DNA from: SURF-24 sp964537965
GTDB taxonomy: Bacteria > Bacteroidota > Ignavibacteria > Ignavibacteriales > SURF-24
Direction of reading: 5' to 3'
Length of the DNA stretch: 5,972 nt
Assembly: GCA_964537965.1 (NCBI GenBank)
Contig: CAZIDB010000270.1
Coordinates: 1-5,972 of the forward strand
The notes below the pieces were generated by a model. It worked only from the letters and a program-made list of their open reading frames with translations. It ran no database searches and had not been told where the DNA came from. The position numbers were made by a program, and so were the translations under genes. Positions 1 through 5,721 of the stretch are shown here, one piece after another. Numbering within the stretch: the stretch's first letter is position 1; the number at the start of each line of letters is the position of its first letter.

Positions 1-962
1 ACGAGCAGCATCGTTTTGGTGTTGCACAAAGATTAAATATTATAAGTAAAGGAATTTCACCTGATGTAATTGTAATGTCTGCCACTCCAATTCCAAGAAC
101 TCTTTCAATGACGGTTTACGGTGACCTGGATGTTTCCGTAATTGATGAAATGCCGAAGAACCGGAAGCCGATTAAAACTTATTTACGCGGAGAGAAAAAA
201 CTTCCTGAGATTTATAAATTTATAATTGATAAAGCGAAGTCAGGCTTGAAGACTTACATAATTTTTCCGCTTGTTCAGGAATCTGATAAACTTGAGCTAA
301 AAGCCGCCATTGCTCATTATGAAGAATTGAAAAATCATCATCTTAAAATTTTACAGATTGGATTAATTCACGGGCAGATGTCTTCAAAGGAAAAAGACGA
401 AGCAATGTCTGCATTTGCACAAGGACAGTATGATGTTCTTGTAGGAACTACTGTTATTGAAGTCGGAATTGATATTCCCGAAGCGAACATAATAATTATT
501 AACGATGCTCACCGTTTCGGGCTTTCTCAGTTGCACCAGTTAAGAGGAAGAGTCGGCAGAGGCGACAAGCAATCCTTCTGTATCCTTGTTACAAGAGATG
601 AATTTGCCGAAAAAATTAATTCGGCAATCAGTTCAGAGTTTCTTTCTCCTTCCCAGTTGGAAAAACAAAAAACAGTTACAAGACTCCAGTCGATGGTAAA
701 ATACAACAGCGGATTCGACATTGCCGAGATAGATTTTAAATTACGCGGACCCGGAGATGTTTTCGGAGTAAGGCAAAGTGGTATGCCTGAGTTGAAATAT
801 GTAAACGTTATTGAAGACACGACACTCATCATGCAAGCCAGGGATGCGGCTTTCAGGCTTATTGCGGAAGATCCCAATCTTAGTTTTCCCTCTCATAAAG
901 TTATAAGGACAAACCTTATTGCATCTTACAAAGACAAACTTCACTACTCTAAAATTGCATGA
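1..962 (+). CDS. recG: ATP-dependent DNA helicase RecG, C-terminal part (5' end outside window)
   Basis: RecG is the monomeric dsDNA translocase that remodels stalled replication forks and branch-migrates Holliday junctions. The reading frame is open from the left edge, so the ATG at 75 is internal. The first full codon (base 3) starts EQHRFGVAQR, the DExH box of motif II with its Asp codon cut by the edge. Then follow motif III (SATPIPRTL), a helicase-C domain with TVIEVGIDIP (motif V) and QLRGRVGRG (motif VI), and the RecG-specific TRG region (GFDIAEIDFKLRGPGDVFG followed by RQSG). About 319 residues are visible of a protein usually near 700 residues, so the wedge domain and the Walker A part lie outside. 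A roughly 20-residue insert (FAEKINSAISSEF region) separates motif VI from the TRG region. The C terminus (HYSKIA) looks complete. The gene has no evident functional link to the operon downstream. Confidence 0.97.
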   Translation, partial: EQHRFGVAQRLNIISKGISPDVIVMSATPIPRTLSMTVYGDLDVSVIDEMPKNRKPIKTYLRGEKKLPEIYKFIIDKAKSGLKTYIIFPLVQESDKLELKAAIAHYEELKNHHLKILQIGLIHGQMSSKEKDEAMSAFAQGQYDVLVGTTVIEVGIDIPEANIIIINDAHRFGLSQLHQLRGRVGRGDKQSFCILVTRDEFAEKINSAISSEFLSPSQLEKQKTVTRLQSMVKYNSGFDIAEIDFKLRGPGDVFGVRQSGMPELKYVNVIEDTTLIMQARDAAFRLIAEDPNLSFPSHKVIRTNLIASYKDKLHYSKIA

Positions 963-993
963 AGATGATTTTTTTCATGCAGAATTAATTTTT
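956..993 (+). terminator. Weak hairpin at the recG stop codon, possible terminator
   Basis: TGCATGAA (956-963) pairs with TTCATGCA (974-981) as a perfect 8-bp stem. One G-T and one A-T pair can extend it inward, leaving a short loop. The stem includes the recG stop codon. A run of five T (989-993) follows, but it is separated from the stem by seven bases, so this is a weak rho-independent terminator at best. Confidence 0.35.
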
Positions 994-1005
994 CCTCCTG
1001 CATCA

Positions 1006-1100
1006 CAGAAAAAATTTTTTTGATTCTATTTTTTAAAAATTGTTTCATTCAAAAAAAACTTTTTTTATTTTTACAAGTGTTGTTAAAAAAATTTTTTCTG
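1006..1100. repeat. 16-bp inverted repeat of A/T tracts
   Basis: The left arm 1006-1021 reads CAG, six A, seven T. The right arm 1085-1100 reads seven A, six T, CTG, which is its exact reverse complement 63 bases away. A related CAG, five A, six T sequence occurs at 5671-5684 in the other AT-rich gap. The arms are low-complexity, so part of the match may be compositional, but the shared CAG/CTG edge argues against pure chance. Confidence 0.5.
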
Positions 1101-1153
1101 CTAACGATGATTAATGTGAAGATTGATTAAGAAAAAATTTTATAACGAAAAAA

Positions 1154-1167
1154 TTTTGTATACAAAA
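1154..1167. promoter_or_regulatory. Perfect 14-bp palindrome, candidate operator or promoter-overlapping site
   Basis: TTTTGTATACAAAA is its own reverse complement. It lies just upstream of an AAGGAG box at 1171-1176 and ahead of the four-gene operon, which is where a dimeric repressor or activator could bind. It also contains TATACA, a -10-like hexamer. No regulator gene is present in the window to pair with it, so the role is an inference from position and symmetry. Confidence 0.35.
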
Positions 1168-1170
1168 AGT

Positions 1171-1176
1171 AAGGAG
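1171..1176 (+). promoter_or_regulatory. AAGGAG Shine-Dalgarno-like box without a well-placed start codon
   Basis: AAGGAG is a near-perfect anti-16S match, but no ATG, GTG or TTG lies 5-10 bases after it. The in-frame TTG chosen for the next gene is 32 bases further on, too far for ordinary initiation. The only in-frame codon at the right distance is ATC at 1182. The box may be fortuitous, or initiation at this gene may be unusual. Confidence 0.35.
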
Positions 1177-1208
1177 CAACTATCACTTTTCACTTTGACG
1201 GCATTCGG

Positions 1209-2282
1209 TTGAATGTTGCGCTTACATATAATGTAAGACCGGAAGAAGAATCGATAGACAAAATTCTTGCTTCCAATGAAATCGTCTCCTCAAAATCAAA
1301 CTTATCTCAGACTTCACAACCAAAATTCAACGACACCTATGCTGAGTGGGATACTTTTGAAACGGTTGACGCAGTTAGGAACGCACTTTCGCTGTATAAT
1401 AACATCAATTTGGTTGAAGCTGATGAAAACGCCTTCGAAAAATTAAGAACACTTAAGCCAGATATCGTCTTTAATGTTGCCGAAGGCCGTTATGGCATAA
1501 GTCGTGAAGCACAAATTCCCGCTATGCTTGATATGCTCAGGATTCCTTACACAGGTTCAGATCCTTTAACTCTTGCTACCTGCCTTGATAAAGCAAGGAC
1601 AAAAGAAATTCTTACTTACCATGGTATAAGAACCGCAAAATTTATAAGAGCAACTTCAAAAGAAGATTTAAAAGATTTCGCACTTTGGTTTCCTGTCTTC
1701 ATAAAACCAATCGGTGAAGGTTCAAGCAAAGGTATCTTCAACAATTCTTTCATTCAAAATATGAAAGAGCTTGAAGAAGCGGTTGAGACTAACTCAAAAA
1801 TTTATAACCAGCCTTCACTTGTTGAAGAGTATTTACCGGGACAAGAATTTACAGTTGCATTGCTTGGCAATGACGGTGATTTAAATGTTCTTCCGATTGT
1901 TGAAATGAATTTTGATTCGCTGCCGGGAGACCTTGTACCAGTATATTCTTATGAAGCCAAGTGGATTGTTGACAAGAAAGAAAATCCGCTGGACATATTT
2001 AAATGCCCGGCACAAATCTCAAATGATTTGGAACAGAAAATTAAATCGGTTGCAACTAAAACATACAAGGTTTTAAATTGCAAGGACTGGAGTCGTATTG
2101 ACGTGCGCTTGGATTCCGATGGTGAACCAAACATAATTGAGATTAATCCTTTACCGGGAATTTTACCTGATCCAAAGGATAATTCCTGTTACCCTAAAGC
2201 TGCAAGAGCTTTTGGATTGAATTACAATGACATGATTAATTCTGTACTGTTTGTTTCAGCAAAAAGGCACAAGCTCTTATGA
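1209..2282 (+). CDS. ATP-grasp ligase of the D-Ala-D-Ala ligase superfamily (first of a tandem pair)
   Basis: A 357-residue ATP-grasp carboxylate-amine ligase, predicted cytoplasmic, that would activate an acid as acyl phosphate with ATP and couple it to an amine. The N-terminal domain starts VALTYNVRP and contains FNVAEG and SREAQIPA (about 88-105), a signature I associate with Ddl-like ligases outside cell-wall synthesis. Then come YTGSDPLTLA and LDKARTK, the ATP-binding FIKPIGEGSSKG (K166), VEEYLPGQEFTV (205-216), EAKW (249-252), and the Mg/ATP site R296, D298, E311, N313 in RIDVRLD and EINPLPG. Bona fide Ddl has GGxSxExxVS near its N terminus and Tyr at the position of W252; both are missing, so D-Ala-D-Ala activity is doubtful. 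TTG at 1209 is used because no in-frame ATG occurs until deep inside the domain and it yields the expected N terminus. A stop lies in frame at 1170. The gene overlaps the next by ATGA. Confidence 0.88.
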   Translation: MNVALTYNVRPEEESIDKILASNEIVSSKSNLSQTSQPKFNDTYAEWDTFETVDAVRNALSLYNNINLVEADENAFEKLRTLKPDIVFNVAEGRYGISREAQIPAMLDMLRIPYTGSDPLTLATCLDKARTKEILTYHGIRTAKFIRATSKEDLKDFALWFPVFIKPIGEGSSKGIFNNSFIQNMKELEEAVETNSKIYNQPSLVEEYLPGQEFTVALLGNDGDLNVLPIVEMNFDSLPGDLVPVYSYEAKWIVDKKENPLDIFKCPAQISNDLEQKIKSVATKTYKVLNCKDWSRIDVRLDSDGEPNIIEINPLPGILPDPKDNSCYPKAARAFGLNYNDMINSVLFVSAKRHKLL

Positions 2283-3340
2283 TAGACAGTCAGACTAAAA
2301 TATTAATTTGTTATAATGAGCCGGTTAAGTTCTTCGATAATTATATCGGAAAAGAAATAACATCATCCACAGATAATGTTGATACTTCCGAAAGCGAACA
2401 TGCTAACCAGATCGGGTTCATTATAACCTCGCTCCAGAATTATTTCGAGAACATTGAAGTTCTCTCTCTCGGTCAGAACATCGAATCGTTCATATCAAAG
2501 ATTAAAAGATATTCCCCGGATGTAATCTTTAATCTTGTTGAATCAGTAAACGGTATTTCATATCTGGAAGCTTTCATTGCAGGTTTGTATGAACTTCTTC
2601 AGGTTAATTACACCGGTAATGCACCAATCTGCCTTGCTACCTGTTTAGATAAATCAAGAACAAAGCAGATTCTTGCTTCGAATAATATAAAAGTACCGGG
2701 TTACTACATAGCTCAATACAAGAATAAAGAATACTTAACCGAATTACATCTTGAGTTTCCTGTTATTCTTAAATTGCTTAAAGAAGATGCAAGCATTGGA
2801 ATATCGGAACTCTCGGTTGTTAATAATATTGATGAAGTAAATGAGCGATTGGAATTCCTGTATAAAACCTATAAGCAGGACGTTCTGATTGAAGAATATT
2901 TAAATGGAAGAGAGTTTAACGTTGCCGTATTAGGCGGAATGGTTTTGCCCGTTTCTGAAATTGATTTTACCGGCTTACCAAAAGATTTTCCAAAAATAGT
3001 TACTTACGAAGGCAAGTGGTCTCCGCAAAGTGTTTACTTTAAACACACAAATCCTGTTTGCCCCGCAGATATTAATGATAATTTAAAATCGAAATTAGAG
3101 AACATTGCTTTGAAAGCTTACAAAGCATTAAACTGCAGGGACTATGCAAGGGTAGATATTCGCCTGAATAAAAATAATACTCCTTTTGTAATAGAGGTAA
3201 ATCCAAATCCGGATTTATCTACAGATGCCGGCTTTGCAAGAGCATCAGGAGTAGCGAATATGAATTACCCGGAACTGCTTAAAACAATAGTTGATTTTGC
3301 AATTGAAAGGAAAGTAAATGATACGAAAGTTAAAGTCTGA
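2279..3340 (+). CDS. ATP-grasp ligase of the D-Ala-D-Ala ligase superfamily (second, diverged paralogue)
   Basis: A 353-residue paralogue of the upstream ligase. It shares the order and several near-identical blocks: ICYNEP at the N terminus (TYNVRP upstream), DVIFNLVES (81-89), YTGNAP (111-116), CLATCLDKSRTK (118-129), LIEEYLNGREFNVAVLG (203-219), EGKW (244-247) and the metal site R291, D293, E306, N308. It therefore appears catalytically intact. It differs where substrates and phosphates sit: KLLKEDASIG (165-174) replaces KPIGEGSSKG, VESVNG replaces VAEGRYG, and the loop after EVNPNP runs DLSTDAGFARA rather than DPKDNSCYPKA. A second coupling reaction with a different acid or amine is the simplest reading. 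The ATG overlaps the previous stop (ATGA), which implies translational coupling, and the last 23 bases overlap the acetyltransferase gene. It is not an essential-type Ddl, because it lacks the GGxSxE motif and the active-site Tyr. Confidence 0.86.
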   Translation: MIDSQTKILICYNEPVKFFDNYIGKEITSSTDNVDTSESEHANQIGFIITSLQNYFENIEVLSLGQNIESFISKIKRYSPDVIFNLVESVNGISYLEAFIAGLYELLQVNYTGNAPICLATCLDKSRTKQILASNNIKVPGYYIAQYKNKEYLTELHLEFPVILKLLKEDASIGISELSVVNNIDEVNERLEFLYKTYKQDVLIEEYLNGREFNVAVLGGMVLPVSEIDFTGLPKDFPKIVTYEGKWSPQSVYFKHTNPVCPADINDNLKSKLENIALKAYKALNCRDYARVDIRLNKNNTPFVIEVNPNPDLSTDAGFARASGVANMNYPELLKTIVDFAIERKVNDTKVKV

Positions 3341-3788
3341 CGACAGACAGCAAATAGTTGATCTGCTTTCCCGTACAAGCAATTTTAAGCAGGTTGAGTG
3401 CGATGTTGCTATAGAATTAATTGATATCGCTATACTTAGACCGGAACAGGAAGATTACAACATTTATGTTTACGAGGACAATGGAATAATTGAGGGTTAC
3501 CATTGTACTGGTAAGAGACCGCTTACAGATGGAGTTTTTGATTTGTACTGGATTGTTGTTGATCCCAAAGTACAAGGCAAAGGTATTGGCAAACAGCTTC
3601 TTAAACACTCGGAAGAATTTGTTTCTGAGAATAAAGGAAGATGGCTGCTTGCTGAAACATCATCTAAAGATGATTACGATAATACAAGAAATTTTTATTT
3701 AAGGAATAATTACAAAGTAGTTGCACAGATAGACAACTTCTATTCCTTGAATGACAGCATGATTATTTTTGGAAAATATTTTAACTAA
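3318..3788 (+). CDS. GNAT-family N-acyltransferase
   Basis: A 156-residue single-domain GNAT protein, expected to transfer acetyl (or another acyl) from CoA to an amine. It opens IRKLKSDDRQQIVDLL, the usual first strand and helix of GNATs. Motif A is DLYWIVVDPKVQGKGIGKQLL (75-95) with the pyrophosphate-binding Q86-GKGIG. The final part TRNFYLRNNYKVV (123-135) is the motif B region, followed by IDNFYSLNDSMIIFGKYF. AAGG at 3307-3310 precedes the ATG by 7 bases, inside the end of the previous ligase gene, so the two are probably translationally coupled. It is much shorter than AblB beta-lysine acetyltransferases as I remember them (about 270-280 residues), so N-acetyl-beta-lysine synthesis should not be assumed. 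Given its neighbours, the substrate is probably beta-lysine, a ligase product, or another intermediate of the same pathway. Confidence 0.88.
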   Translation: MIRKLKSDDRQQIVDLLSRTSNFKQVECDVAIELIDIAILRPEQEDYNIYVYEDNGIIEGYHCTGKRPLTDGVFDLYWIVVDPKVQGKGIGKQLLKHSEEFVSENKGRWLLAETSSKDDYDNTRNFYLRNNYKVVAQIDNFYSLNDSMIIFGKYFN

Positions 3789-3805
3789 ATATAAAGGGAA
3801 AATCG

Positions 3806-4966
3806 ATGGAACAATGGCAGCAAATGCTCAGGCAGAGCATTCACTCGGTCGATCAATTAGTGGAGAAATTTAATCTTGATCGGAAAATTGCCGAACAACT
3901 TGATAAATTTTTCCAGGCCAGAATCAATCCCTACTACCTAAGCCTCATTCGCACTCCGGGTGATCCTATCTGGAAACAATGCGTTCCTCATCAGGATGAG
4001 CTTGAAGATATGGATGCAAGCGAAGACCCGTTAAACGAAGATGCAATGAGCCCGGTTCCTAACATTACACACCGCTATCCGGACCGTGTATTATTCCTTG
4101 TTACAAGTCAATGCGGAATGTACTGCAGATTCTGTACACGCAAAAGAAAAGTTGGTAACTCCGATAAAATTTCCATGCGTAACCTTGAATCCGCTTTTAA
4201 TTATATAGAAACACATAAAGAAATCCGTGACGTTATACTTTCAGGCGGCGACCCTTTGATGCTTACTGATACTATGCTTGAAAAAATACTGAAACGTCTT
4301 CGTCAGATTCCTCATCTGGAAATTATTCGTATTGGTTCTAAAATGCCATGCGTTTTACCGCAGAGAATAACTCCTAAACTTTGCAATATGATTAAGAAGT
4401 ATCATCCTGTTTATGTTAATACTCATTTTAATCATCCCTGGGAAGTTACACCTGAAAGCAAAAAGGCATGTGAGATGCTTGCTGATGCGGGAATACCTGT
4501 TGGCAACCAGACTGTTTTGATGAAAGGCGTTAACGATGACCCTGCCGTTATAAAAGAATTAATGCAGAAACTTTTATTTATGCGCGTTAAACCTTATTAC
4601 CTTTATATGGCAGATGAAACAAAAGGCGCTAACCATTTCAGAACCTCTATCCGTAAAGGAATTGAGATTATGGAAAACCTGCGCGGACATACAAGCGGAT
4701 TGGCAATTCCTTACTTTGTAATTGATGCACCGGGCGGTGGTGGAAAAATTCCATTGTTACCGGAATATGTACTTCATCATGATGACGAAAAGATTATTAT
4801 GCGTAATTACAAGGGCGAAGTATATATGTATGAAGATATAGAGGGCAAGAAAGAAGCTCTAAGAAAAATCAATCTAGAAAAGAAAAGCCGCAACGGTAAA
4901 CAACCAAAGAAACTTAAGGAATACAAACCCGAAGAGTTTACCGAAATGGTTTTGAGCGAGATATAA
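3806..4966 (+). CDS. kamA: KamA-family radical SAM aminomutase (probable lysine 2,3-aminomutase)
   Basis: A 386-residue radical SAM and PLP enzyme predicted to move the alpha-amino group of L-lysine to C3, giving L-beta-lysine. The N-terminal part (NPYYLSLI, EDPLNEDAMSPVPNITHRYPDRVL) is typical of LAM. The 4Fe-4S/SAM motif is C103-GMY-C107-RF-C110, followed by the Arg (R112) matching Clostridium LAM R134. The PLP lysine is K314 in DAPGGGGK. D270 and D307 match the lysine-binding D293 and D330 with the same 37-residue spacing; glutamate 2,3-aminomutase replaces both, so a lysine-like substrate is favoured. EpmB (the EF-P-modifying relative) is less likely because DAPGGGGK is intact. The cysteine cluster that binds structural zinc near the C terminus of clostridial LAM is missing, and the protein ends in a Lys/Glu-rich tail (347-386). 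AAAGGGA at 3793-3799 is the RBS. It is the last gene of the operon, 17 bases after the acetyltransferase gene. Confidence 0.92.
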   Translation: MEQWQQMLRQSIHSVDQLVEKFNLDRKIAEQLDKFFQARINPYYLSLIRTPGDPIWKQCVPHQDELEDMDASEDPLNEDAMSPVPNITHRYPDRVLFLVTSQCGMYCRFCTRKRKVGNSDKISMRNLESAFNYIETHKEIRDVILSGGDPLMLTDTMLEKILKRLRQIPHLEIIRIGSKMPCVLPQRITPKLCNMIKKYHPVYVNTHFNHPWEVTPESKKACEMLADAGIPVGNQTVLMKGVNDDPAVIKELMQKLLFMRVKPYYLYMADETKGANHFRTSIRKGIEIMENLRGHTSGLAIPYFVIDAPGGGGKIPLLPEYVLHHDDEKIIMRNYKGEVYMYEDIEGKKEALRKINLEKKSRNGKQPKKLKEYKPEEFTEMVLSEI

Positions 4967-4995
4967 AAATATTTTTACGTTCTCACATAATTTTT

Positions 4996-5050
4996 ACACA
5001 CCCCTTCTTTTCCCGCCGAAAAAGGGAAATGTGAAGGGGTGTGTTTTTTT
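4996..5050 (+). terminator. Strong rho-independent terminator of the ATP-grasp/KamA operon
   Basis: ACACACCCCTTC (4996-5007) pairs perfectly with GAAGGGGTGTGT (5033-5044), 12 bp. A second stem, TTTCCC (5009-5014) with GGGAAA (5024-5029), sits inside, separated by a small asymmetric bulge and capped by a 9-base loop. Seven T (5044-5050) follow directly. The reverse strand lacks a T-run on the other side, so it works mainly for plus-strand transcripts. It begins 29 bases after the kamA stop. Confidence 0.93.
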
Positions 5051-5128
5051 ATAGAATAGAAATTTTCTCTCACCCAATTTTTCCCTAATTTTCTTCCGCA
5101 CAATTACAAATTATTCACAAGGTTTAAA

Positions 5129-5596
5129 ATGAAAACAAGATTTATTAACGCTTACCGTGGAAACACTTTCTTCCTTATGAACATTCTTAAAGACCTTAAA
5201 GATGAAGATATGATGTTAAGTACAGGCGAATCCAATACTATAGGCTGGATTCTGGGACACATTACCAACTCAAGGGGAACATTACTAAAAAGATTTAACA
5301 AAGATGTTGAGATTAAAGAAATTGAAAAGAACTTTGAGCGCGGAGCAATTAAGAACAAGGAGCTTAAAGTAAACCTAGAAGAAACATTAAATGATTTTTC
5401 TTCCCGCGGAGAAATGCTTGCTAAGACCTTAGAGGAATTTACCGAAGAAGATTTCAATAAAGATCTTGGAATACCAATGCCTGGTGGTAAAAGTGACGTT
5501 GCAACAGTTCTTGCATTCTTAACCTGGCATGAAACATTTCACATTGGACAAATAGATTTGATTAAAGCAGCATGCGGCAAAGGCGGAATAAAGTAA
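5129..5596 (+). CDS. DinB-family metal-binding protein
   Basis: A 155-residue protein of the DinB/YfiT-like four-helix bundle superfamily. Three histidines fit the family's metal triad: H44 in ILGHI at the end of the second-helix region, and H134 and H138 in WHETFHIGQI near the C terminus. The N terminus (RFINAYRGNTFFLMNILKDL) is the first helix. Length is typical. The family includes thiol-dependent transferases (mycothiol/bacillithiol S-transferases, maleylpyruvate isomerase-like) and many proteins of unknown function, and the substrate cannot be told here. AAGG at 5119-5122 is 6 bases before the ATG. The gene is separated from the kamA operon by the terminator, so it is probably its own transcription unit. 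The 5051-5128 gap should carry its promoter, but I see no convincing boxes. Confidence 0.9.
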   Translation: MKTRFINAYRGNTFFLMNILKDLKDEDMMLSTGESNTIGWILGHITNSRGTLLKRFNKDVEIKEIEKNFERGAIKNKELKVNLEETLNDFSSRGEMLAKTLEEFTEEDFNKDLGIPMPGGKSDVATVLAFLTWHETFHIGQIDLIKAACGKGGIK

Positions 5597-5618
5597 GCAG
5601 AAGTTTGACTGGAAACCT

Positions 5619-5660
5619 AATTATGAATGCTGAATTTTGAATTATGAATGATACATTTTG
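5619..5660. repeat. Tandem duplication of a 21-bp unit
   Basis: Units 5619-5639 and 5640-5660 both begin AATTATGAATG and end TTTTG, and 18 of 21 positions agree. They lie in the gap between the convergent dinB-like and sorting-domain genes, together with a CAG/A-tract/T-tract sequence at 5671-5684. No function is visible. Confidence 0.7.
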
Positions 5661-5721
5661 AAATATGTGTCAGAAAAATTTTTTATGTGAAGGTTAAGGT
5701 TCTACCCAAACCTCCCAAGTA

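Larger units (their letters stand above)
963..1208. other. AT-rich intergenic region upstream of the ATP-grasp/KamA operon
   Basis: No ORF of note lies in these 246 bases. They are dominated by A- and T-tracts. They include a 16-bp inverted repeat with arms at 1006-1021 and 1085-1100, a 16-base tandem pair of GAAAAAATTTT units (from 1131 and from 1147), and a perfect palindrome at 1154-1167. The operon promoter should be here. I could not find a convincing Bacteroidota-type pair (TTTG, then TAnnTTTG about 19 bases later) or a convincing sigma-70 pair. TATACA at 1159-1164 resembles a -10 box but has no clear -35 box. Confidence 0.6.

Noticed and set aside
604..627. Inverted repeat TTGCCGAA/TTCGGCAA with an 8-base loop
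   Set aside because: It lies wholly inside the recG reading frame, has no T-run, and encodes ordinary RecG residues. Probably coincidental.
527..944. Minus-strand open frames across recG
   Set aside because: They are shadows of a well-conserved helicase on the plus strand and have no recognisable protein features or start signals.
1213..1236. ATG at 1213 as the start of the first operon gene
   Set aside because: It is in another frame and stops after seven codons, so it cannot start the ATP-grasp protein.
1949..2134. Minus-strand open frame inside the first ligase gene
   Set aside because: Antisense to the conserved ATP-grasp core, with no family features of its own.
1209..3340. Assignment of the tandem ligases as cell-wall ddl genes
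   Set aside because: The N-terminal GGxSxE signature and the active-site Tyr are absent, and the neighbours are not cell-wall genes.
3417..3702. Open frames on both strands inside the acetyltransferase gene
   Set aside because: Both overlap the conserved GNAT motif A in other frames and show no independent support.
5152..5457. Minus-strand 101-codon open frame opposite the DinB-family gene
   Set aside because: The plus-strand frame has the family histidines. The antisense frame is Ser-rich shadow sequence.
5697..5713. AGGTT/AACCT hairpin as terminator for the minus-strand gene
   Set aside because: The stem is only about 5-6 bp and is not followed directly by a T-run on the minus strand.
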